From: Clarkia xantiana subsp. parviflora
Taxonomy: Eukaryota; Streptophyta; Magnoliopsida; Myrtales; Onagraceae
NCBI GenBank assembly: GCA_036873135.1
Contig: JAPTYO010000017.1
Coordinates: 14,632,001 to 14,696,000 of the forward strand
Direction of reading: 5' to 3'
Length of the DNA: 64,000 bases
This document shows, piece by piece, positions 55,215-64,000 of this stretch. Made by a program: the position numbers and the translations under genes. The first letter of the stretch is position 1, and each line of letters opens with the position of its first letter. Below the pieces are notes generated by a model. That model was not told the origin of the DNA, did no database searches, and saw only the letters and a list, made by a program, of their open reading frames with translations.

Positions 55215-55927
55215 GTAAGATTTCTCGACTGATTTATTAAAAATTTGAATTTTGTTTGCACTAAAGCATTTTAACTAAGCATGTCATTTTTTAAGCGTGT
55301 GTAAACTAAAGTGGTTGACAATGCATAATACATTTATTCTAAACTTGAATTGATTACTAAAGATAAATTCAAATATTAACTCCGTTGTTATATGGATAAT
55401 AAGTTCAAATATTTACTGTTAATAATTTAAACAATGAAAACTTTAATACATTATAATAACAATTCCAAATTATAAACTCACGTCATTTTTTTAAAGGTAT
55501 TATTTTATTTTATCTCCATTTAAATATTTTTGCTAATTGTACCGTATTCTAATACTTAAAGTCTTAAATATTTAATAATTAAGTTTTTTGAATGACAAAA
55601 TTTCACCACTTCGGCTATTTGAGATTTTCAACTAAAGTGTATTTTTTGTCAAATACAACTAAAGTATATTAACTATTGTGATAATAATTTATTATTTATC
55701 CATTGTACTAGAAATGTAACAATCATATATTTATTGGATGAAAATTTTATTATATATAAGACATTGCAAAAAGAAATATATTATAGTTTTTAATATAGTA
55801 GCATATTAATTCGACCGTTGATAGATTCGCAAGATAAACGTAGGCATTTTGGTCAGTCATCATTTCCTTAATTTAGTTATTTTAGATTCTGTATGTGTTA
55901 ATTATATCTTAACTATTTATTAGAAAA
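55215..55927. other. AT-rich 5' flank of the MULE transposase gene
   Basis: No gene is seen. It probably contains the promoter and left terminal region of the MULE; no terminal inverted repeat could be paired because the right end is outside the window. Confidence 0.45.
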
Positions 55928-58900
55928 ATGGTGAAAATATATTTTGAGTTCAACGGAGGTGAGATGTATGTCATACAAGTTCATCAGAACATTACACTGG
56001 ACGAAGTGAAAATGGAGGCCATGAGCATTTCGCGATGTGGAGCTCCACGAGTGGAATTGATGTGGAGGTTGAATAACGAAGATTATGATGTTTCCGATGA
56101 CTATATTTGGCGGAGGATTATGGAAATATGTGTTGAAGATGTCTTTCTCACTGTCATCCCAATGTGGGATCATGGTACCAGTTATGGTGTCCAAGGTGAT
56201 TATGAAGTAGACGAATCAGAGCTAGATGAACTGAATGACCTGACAAGCCATATGTCGAGTTTAAGGTTACGTGGGGGAAATCCTGATTACGGAGATGGAG
56301 AATGCAGCAACGTCGAGGCGTACAGTGAAGCAGCTAACACCGACCTAGTAGAAGTGCAAATAACTGAAGTTGAGCCAGAGGAGGTCGACACCGAGGAAGA
56401 GCCTATCGAAGAAGTCAACGAGGCCCGTGAAGAAGCAAACGAGTCAAACGAAGAGTATTACCAGTACCCGCCTGAATTTACCTCAGGTGATTGGGAAAGG
56501 GGGTTTGAGAGCAATGATTGGGATCGGCATGCTTCCTCATCTTCTCATGCGGTGGAATTAGCAAAGGGGGATAGCTATGCAGATAAGAATGTTGTTAAAG
56601 TGGCCGTCAAATAATGGCACATTAACAATGCACGACAGTGCTGCACCCCTGAATCCAACAAAAAGTCAGTTGTCTTTGAATGCATAGACAAATCATGTTC
56701 TTGGTACCTTCGCGCATCAGTGGGGCAATTTGGATCATGGTACATCACGGTGTTAGGGCCTCCACAATCATGTGTGAATGCTGAGCCGATCAAGCGGCAT
56801 AGACAAATTGATTGTCAATTAATTGCCAATCATATATATCCTTACGTGTGGGAAAATGCCGGCGTTTCGATCAGCTTCTTACAACAAGTTATGTTTGATG
56901 TAAACACCTAATTTTGGACCACGCGCGACACGCATGACATGTGGCGTGCTAAATGAGGAAATGTCTAAGTATGGCAAGTCAAGAAGCTTCCAAGAATGGC
57001 TCCTGCAAAAATTAGGATAGTTTACGTATTTATTACAGGAAATATTTGTTAAATATTTAGTATTAAATTTCTGAATATTTAGTATTTATTAGTAAAAATA
57101 AATCAGCAATATTTGTTGCTTAAATTAGATTAGGCCTAGATTATTATAAATAGTGGTGATTTGTATCGTAATGAACAAAAACAGAAAAAATTGACAGAGG
57201 GAGAAGATGAATAAGAAACGACACATATTACTATTTGATGATGATCAACTCATTCAATTTGAACAAGCTCCTTACACATTCTCTAGTGGTTTTCTCTATT
57301 GATTAATTAATTATTATTAATTTTTTTATTATTATTATTTTCATCCTCAACAGATTGGAGAAGCAGCAAGCTCCATGAACGATCTCCTCAATCCGTTACT
57401 GTTCGAGTACAGACGATTTCCACACTCTCCGAGGCAGCTCCATGAACCAGAATTTCCTCCGACAACTGCGTCATCGCTGGTGGTACATCTCAGTCCAACC
57501 TCCTCGGTCGTCCCGAGCCCCACCATTTGGTCATCCAAATCCCCATTTGAGAGCCTAGCACCTCCGCTCGATTCACCGGCTATGTCGATCCAGCCCAATC
57601 AGCCGGCTACCTCACCGGAGAAGTCAACCTGCACCTTATCGATCCCAACCCCAAGCTCCACACCGGCTCCGGCCATCCTCCACATAGCAGCACTTCATCA
57701 AACTCTCTCTCTCTCTCTCTCTCTCATTTTCTCTCTCATATTTCTCTCTCCCGCTGAATTCCTTCCTCCCCGATGAAGCCATCATGGAGCCACCACGATC
57801 CCTCGTCTCGCCTTGCTCCGACCATCGTCCCCATCGTCTGATTAACCAGTTACCCAACACCGTGACCACGACGCCATTGGACCCGGCTCTGCTCCATTCA
57901 GCCGCTCCAGCTCCAGCTCAGTCCCGGTGTCACCCGTTCCGGTTCCAGCGATGCGTTCGAGCACAGCCAACTGCAACCCCCTCGGTACTCCTTTGTCTGA
58001 TCGCCATCTATTTGGTGACCATCGGCATCCACCCGTCACGACTCCACCGTCGTCATTCTATCCCAGTTCCAGTTGACCGGACCTCTCGCTGCTGTTATTC
58101 CCATCCAGGCGACTTCGCTGCTGCTTCCTGGAGTCTCACATAAAGGTTTGATTTATATATGTATGGTCTAACTGTATATTATATTAATTTAGCCTTTGAT
58201 ATGATCTGTACGTGTTTAATATATATATATATTAGTTTATTTTAGGTCATATATAATTTGTGTTAGGTTAATTAGGTTTTAGCTTTTTTTTATATATAAT
58301 TAATTAGTGTTTCTTAGGTTAGACTTTGATAATAATAAATTATAATTTCAGTTAAGTAAAATTGATCTGTAGTTATAATTACCTAGAGAGGAAATTCGAA
58401 TCTTATTTGAACTTTTTTTTTTCCCTAAAGTTGTTGTGTATATATTAGAGTAATGGGATATATTAAAGTAGTGGCAAACAAATAAGTGAATAGAGTACCG
58501 AAAGGGCGAGATTAACTCATGTGTTTTAATTCGTAATAGAACCCCCGAACTTGAATTTCTGATCAAAGACCGATTTTATACCTAGGTGTTTAATTCGTTA
58601 TTCGCTTAGGTAATTTAGGATTCTAGTTAGCCTTTATTAACTAGTGGCGACTCTTTCAAAATTGCACGTTTTTCAAAACGTAATTCGCCTTAGGTCAGAT
58701 TTTAGGTCCGACATTTGACAAATACTCGTACCGCAAGGTGTGGTACGCCAAATTCAACGTCATTGAGTGGATCTATGGAACTCACGAGAGTGCCTTCAAT
58801 AGACTTCCACAATTGTTGACAGCTATAGCGCATTACAATCCAGGCACAGTGTTCGACTTCGACTGGCGTTCCCAAAATGGGCAGGTGGCGACCTTCAGTA

Positions 58901-60104
58901 AATGTTTTTGGGCATACGCACCTTCAATAATCGGGTTTCCACATTGTCGCCCATTGATCAGCATTGACGGCACACATCTATATGGAAAGTACAGAAGAAA
59001 GCTTCTTGTAGCTGTGGCGTATGATGCAAACAATCACATTTTTCCATTGGCGTTCACATTGTGTGACAATGAGAGCACAGAAACATGGACCTGGTTTTTA
59101 AGGCGTTTGCGCGATCACGTGACGAAGGATGCACGGCCAGTTTGCATTATATCTGATCGTCATAAGGGTATAATATGCGCTTTGGATGATATCTTTCCCC
59201 AATCACATGGATTCCACAGGTATTGTGCTCGTCATGTTGCTAGCAACTTCAACACTCACTTCAAAAATAAGAAGTTGAAGGAGGTTTTTCAAGAGATGCT
59301 TTGGACTTCAAACAAGCATAAGTGTCTTACTGAACTTCAAAAGTGGCTAGAAGCGGATGATGGCAAATACAAGGGTTTCATTGAAAGAATGGGAGACATC
59401 AGCACGTGGGCGCTGTCTCATGATGGAGGTCTTCGATTCGGTAATATGACAACGAATCATTCTGAGGTTTTTAACAAAGTCCTCAAGGGCGCTAGGTCAT
59501 TGCCGGTTACAGCGTTGATTGAAGGTACATTCATGAGAATGAATAAATATTGGATTGATCATACGGTAGAAGTCAGACGTGAGTTAACCGAAGACCACAT
59601 ATTTCCAGAGAAAATTAGGGCTAGGTTAAGTAAAGCAATCGAAGAATCAAGGTTCTTTACTGCTATACGGTTTGGTCACGGCGTAGTTTTTCGCGTTTCG
59701 ACTCGTGACGGTCAACCATATGTAGTAAACCTTGATGATAAGGAGTGTGAATGCGGCGAGTGGAGGTTGTTCGGAAGCCCATGCAAACACGCCATATGTG
59801 CAGTTACACAGGTTCATGCAAGCGTCTTTTCATACGTTGACAGTCAATTCAAGATAGAAAACATTATTAAGGCGTATGAACATGCATTTCAACCATTACG
59901 TCAAGAGCATAATTGGCCAGTGTGGGACGGTCCAACCGTGATTGTTCATCCTCATATGCTTATTTCACCAAGGGGAGAAAAAAGGTGAGAATTACAAACG
60001 AGATGGACACTAGACAACCGTCTCGCCAACCGTCCAAGGTGAATAGATGCGGTAAATGTGGTCAGGAAGGTCATAACATAAGAAGTTGCAAATCCACTGG
60101 TTGA
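55928..60104 (+). pseudogene. mudrA-like: MULE (MuDR-type) transposase, interrupted
   Basis: N-terminal part 55928-56898, C-terminal part 58714-60104, separated by an LTR-type insertion. The first about 90 residues (MVKIYFEFNGGEMYVIQ) resemble the PB1-like leader of plant MULE proteins, followed by an acidic Glu-rich region. The MuDR N-terminal zinc domain comes at 56570-56780 (ECIDKSCSWYLRAS). The MULE DDE core follows: LISIDGTHLYGKY, CDNESTETWTWFL, CIISDRHKGI; then the SWIM finger ECECGEWRLFGSPCKHAIC and, after a shift in an A-run near 59980, a CCHC knuckle CGKCGQEGHNIRSC. Other damage: TAA for Gln at about 56612. It would cut and paste Mutator-like elements; this copy is inactive as read. 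Confidence 0.9.
56899..58713. mobile_element. Solo-LTR-like insertion inside the MULE transposase
   Basis: 1815 bp starting TGTAAACACC and ending GGTCCGACA, flanked by TTTGA on both sides (56894-56898 and 58714-58718). Removing it with one TTTGA restores the transposase frame (VMFDKYSYRKVW). The middle (57355-58140) is C-rich with a CT microsatellite and long but low-complexity Pro/Ser frames, which are not called as genes. Orientation is uncertain: the minus-strand start TGTCGGACC matches the fragment at 52766, while a TATAAATAG lies on the plus strand at about 57147. Confidence 0.75.
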
Positions 60105-60225
60105 TATTTAATAATTTCATTATGATGTACCTGTATTTTTTTTTGTTTGTTTTTCTTTAATGTATTTCGATATTGTTGGGTTAATGTATTGACATTTATC
60201 TACATTGTCGTTTATCTACATTGCC

Positions 60226-62482
60226 GACCATTAATGTCCGAACTTTCTCGGAAGATTGTCGTTTATTTACAACTCCAAATACAATGAAACTTAAAACATA
60301 TTTCTTTTATTACTTGAATAAAAATCTGTAATTTTTTAAATTTTTTTGGAGAATTTCGAAATTTATGGTTTTTCAACACCGAATGGGCTACGACCCCCCT
60401 AAAACGAAGTTTTTAGACCAATTATCGATTTTTACATGAAATTCAAAAAAATCTTAAAAATTTAATATGACTTCTTACTTATTAGGGAATCCATTTCCGC
60501 AAACGGTGACAAATTTGGAGTCTTGTAGAATATATATAAATCATTCATACGTACGCCAAAACGACCATTAATGTCCGAACTTTCTCGGAAGATTGTCGTT
60601 TATCTACAACTCCAAATACGATGAAACTTAAAGCATATTTCTTTTATTACTTGAATAAAAATCTGTAATTTTTTAAATTTTTTTGGAGAATTTCGAAATT
60701 TATGGTTTTTCAACACCGAATGGGCTACGACCCCCCTAAAACGAAGTTTTTAGACCAATTATCGATTTTTACATGAAATTCAAAAAAATCTTAAAAATTT
60801 ACCATGACATCTTACTTATTAGGGAAATCCATTTCCGCAAACGGTGACAAATTTGGAGTCTTGTAGAATATATATAAATCATTCATACGTACGCCAAAAC
60901 GACCATTAATGTCCGAACTTTCTCGGAAGATTGTCGTTTATCTACAACTCCAAATACGATGAAACTTAAAGCATATTTCTTTTATTACTTGAATAAAAAT
61001 CTGTAATTTTTTAAATTTTTTTGGAGAATTTCGAAATTTATGGTTTTTCAACACCGAATGGGCTACGACCCCCCTAAAACGAAGTTTTTAGACCAATTAT
61101 CGATTTTTACATGAAATTCAAAAAAATCTTAAAAATTTACCATGACATCTTACTTATTAGGGAAATCCATTTCCGCAAACGGTGACAAATTTGGAGTCTT
61201 GTAGAATATATATAAATCATTCATACGTACGCCAAAACGACCATTAATGTCCGAACTTTCTCGGAAGATTGTCGTTTATCTACAACTCCAAATACGATGA
61301 AACTTAAAGCATATTTCTTTTATTACTTGAATAAAAATCTGTAATTTTTTAAATTTTTTTGGAGAATTTCGAAATTTATGGTTTTTCAACACCGAATGGG
61401 CTACGACCCCCCTAAAACGAAGTTTTTAGACCAATTATCGATTTTTACATGAAATTCAAAAAAATCTTAAAAATTTACCATGACATCTTACTTATTAGGG
61501 AAATCCATTTCCGCAAACGGTGACAAATTTGGAGTCTTGTAGAATATATATAAATCATTCATACGTACGCCAAAACGACCATTAATGTCCGAACTTTCTC
61601 GGAAGATTGTCGTTTATCTACAACTCCAAATACGATGAAACTTAAAGCATATTTCTTTTATTACTTGAATAAAAATCTGTAATTTTTTAAATTTTTTTGG
61701 AGAATTTCGAAATTTATGGTTTTTCAACACCGAATGGGCTACGACCCCCCTAAAACGAAGTTTTTAGACCAATTATCGATTTTTACATGAAATTCAAAAA
61801 AATCTTAAAAATTTACCATGACATCTTACTTATTAGGGAAATCCATTTCCGCAAACGGTGACAAATTTGGAGTCTTGTAGAATATATATAAATCATTCAT
61901 ACGTACGCCAAAACGACCATTAATGTCCGAACTTTCTCGGAAGATTGTCGTTTATCTACAACTCCAAATACAATGAAACTTAAAACATATTTCTTTTATT
62001 ACTTGAATAAAAATCTGTAATTTTTTAAATTTTTTTTGGAGAATTTCGAAATTTATGGTTTTTCAACACCGAATGGGCTACGACCCCCCTAAAACGAAGT
62101 TTTTAGACCAATTATCGATTTTTACATGAAATTCAAAAAAATCTTAAAAATTTACCATGACTTCTTACTTATTAGGGAAATCCATTGCCGCAAACGGTGA
62201 CAAATTTGGAGTCTTGTAGAATATATATAAATCGTTCATACGTACGCCAAAACGACCATTAATGTCCGAACTTTCTCGGAAGATTGTCGTTTATCTACAA
62301 CTCCAAATACAATGAAACTTAAAACATATTTCTTTTATTACTTGAATAAAAATCTGTAATTTTTTAAATTTTTTTGGAGAATTTCGAAATTTATGGTTTT
62401 TCAACACCGAATGGGCTACGACCCCCCTAAAACGAAGTTTTCAGACCAATTATCGATTTTTACATGAAATTCAAAAAAAATC
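60226..62482. repeat. 338-bp tandem array, about 6.7 copies
   Basis: Units start with 'gaccattaatgtccgaac' at 60226, 60563, 60901, 61239, 61577, 61915 and 62254 (spacing 337-339 bp). The central units are nearly identical; the outer ones share variants such as 'aatacaatgaaacttaaaac', so growth was recent and internal. It is AT-rich with 'ttttttaaatttttttgg' stretches and no frame. It lies between the converging MULE and plant-mobile-domain genes. Confidence 0.97.
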
Positions 62483-62606
62483 TAAAAATACGCAAGTTAC
62501 ACAAATGCAATTGAAAATACGCAAGTAAAAATACGCAAGTTTCAATTAAACATCAACATCAACCGACTACATGGCAAAAGAAAAAAAAAACACCAAACAA
62601 CAACGG
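62483..62606. other. Short 'aaaatacgcaagt' direct repeats
   Basis: Three copies of 'aaatacgcaagt' in 60 bp at the array's end, then A-rich DNA up to the stop codon of the minus-strand gene. Confidence 0.7.
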
Positions 62607-64000
62607 TTAACCTCTCCCGCTCCCTCGCACGTTTCTAGACCAGTCAACATTTTCGTAAAACGACTGTTGATTAGGTTGAGTGAACGGTGGAGGCTGAGTT
62701 ACGTGTTCATTCAATGAAGTCTGGGTCAGTATGTCATGAGGTGGAGCCTGACCACCCGGTCTATACGACGATTGATGAAAACCCTGTTCATACGACGGTT
62801 GATTACTACTTGATCCATACATCGGCAGAGGACCACCCAGGCCATACGATGGAGGTCCATACGACGGATGTCCATACGACGGATGTCCATACGACGGAGC
62901 TCCATATGACGGAGGTCCATGTGGATGTCCATAAGATGGAGGTGCATAAGACTACACCCCTACATGCTGGCCAATGGGTGGTTGCTGCTGTTGAGGCTCG
63001 TCATCGTCAGGTGACAGCTCCGCACTCATCAATCGCTCAAACCGGGTATCGTCACCAGTCTGTATGTACAGGCTACGGATTTCGTCTGTTATGCACTCAA
63101 TATATTTTTTCATATGGGGTGGCACTACAGGCTCTAATTTCCTTGACTTCATCAATATTGTATCCAGACCACGCAACTGACAACATAATCATATTTAGAA
63201 TGATTGAATGACTAACTTATAATTACATCTCAAATATACTAATAAACGTCAAATAACAAATACTTACCATCAGAACTTTGTTGTTTCCACTAGCTTGAAA
63301 ATAGGCATGTGGTGTTGCCTATTCCTCTTCCTCTTCTGCTTCAGAGTCTCCAGAATTATTATATCCAACCATTGTGACAGTACGTTGAGCATACCATCTC
63401 AGGTAGTCCCAATCAGACACGCCAATGGGCACATGCTGCAGCAAATGATTGTGGCGGTTATTCCACTTCTGGATGTGTACATTGTGCTCAACGTACCAAG
63501 GGATGGTAGGGTCCTTCTTCCATTCATCGCACCTATGGAGAGCACTCCATTCATTGACGTCTTGCAATTGTTCTGGGGGGATTGGTTGTGGTAACCCAAA
63601 TTGTCTATACACCCTCTCGGGAAGTTGATACTCCACGCAGTTGAAATGGATAAGGGGTAGACGAATTTTTGCCAAATCCCAACCGTTCATGCAAATTGGT
63701 GGCACAATGGCCTGCAAATCTTGTGTCCATGGGTCCCAGGTAATCTGAAAAATAATATTATGACACTAAATAAAGTAACAACAATAAATATCCAGAGAAA
63801 AAAATAGTAATTATTTTTTACTGCTGTATCTCTCATTGGCTTTAGTGCATCCCGGTATTAGTAATGATTGTGAGCGACAACTGCCACTCTACCGGTCTTC
63901 GAAGATCTCCAATGGCAGCCGACTGATTTGCCATGTGTGCGAAGCTACAACCGCTCTGGTCTTCCAATCCCGATATGCTCCCAGCAACACACCTACCATA
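62607..64000 (-). pseudogene. Plant mobile domain (PMD, PF10536-like) gene, 5' end outside window
   Basis: Minus-strand exons: 64000 to about 63822, 63744-63268 and 63176-62607, with acceptors tttttcag and gttgtcag and donor gtaagt; both joins keep frame. The middle exon has the PMD signature PLIHFNCVEYQLPERVYRQF then GLPQPIPPEQ, and later DWDYLRWYAQRTV; the upstream exon has CHWRSS and YRDALKPMRD. The C-terminal exon has PPSYGHP-type repeats and ends VRGSGRG. In-frame stops near 63849 (TAA), 63316 (TAG, after a Glu run) and about 62953 (TAG) mark it as a pseudogene. PMD genes occur in MULEs, gypsy elements and as host MAIN/MAIL1 genes; the setting argues for the transposon type. Confidence 0.8.

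Noticed and set aside
57375..57776. 133-codon Pro/Ser-rich frame inside the 56899-58713 insertion
   Set aside because: Composition-driven (CT microsatellite and C-rich block), with an equally long frame on the opposite strand; no recognisable domain.
1..64000. tRNA, rRNA or conserved host genes
   Set aside because: No cloverleaf with A/B boxes, rRNA core or intact host coding gene was recognised on reading; a tRNAscan and Rfam search could still find small RNAs.

Overview
The window is repeat-dense nuclear DNA of a flowering plant. It holds Ty3/gypsy LTR retrotransposons with a 'TGGCGCCGTCTGTGGG' primer-binding site and two RNase H domains (Tat lineage), a Mutator-like (MULE) transposase, a plant-mobile-domain gene and GT-AG introns. 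No species can be named and no intact host gene is visible. Labels used below: G1, G2 = gypsy elements with recognisable coding regions; S1, S2, S3 = copies of a large decayed family; E4 = an older host element.

Layout. 1-19475: S1 (minus strand, left end outside the window), with G1 (plus strand, 2843-13678, 631-bp LTRs, target duplication GACTT) nested in it. 19476-26192: S2, joined head to tail to S1 through one shared LTR. 26193-26286: stub of a diverged S-type LTR. 26287-26560, 36495-38739 and 48772-50289: pieces of E4 (plus strand), split by G2 (minus strand, 26561-36489, 738-bp LTRs, target duplication AACAT) and by S3 (minus strand, 38740-48771, target duplication CAAAT). 50290-50889: a terminal-inverted-repeat element. 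50890-55927: AT-rich DNA with exon-like pieces, an LTR fragment, a captured ArfGAP first exon and a cluster of six perfect hairpins. 55928-64000: a decayed MULE with a transposase gene (split by a 1.8-kb solo-LTR-like insertion), a 338-bp tandem array and a convergent plant-mobile-domain gene running off the right edge.

How the parts work together. G1 and G2 carry gag, protease, (RT), RNase H, an extra archaeal-type RNase H and integrase on the sense strand. Between integrase and the 3' LTR each carries a spliced gene on the opposite strand, encoding a 'putative gypsy-type transposon' (PF04195-like) domain, a basic linker and a coiled coil. E4 keeps a third copy of that antisense domain. G2 has lost exactly its RT-containing segment, in frame. 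The S family keeps LTRs, primer site, polypurine tract and variable tandem arrays, but only wrecked gag and protease. Every long coding region has at least one frameshift or stop. Chronology from the nesting: E4 is oldest, then S3 and G2; S1 predates G1.
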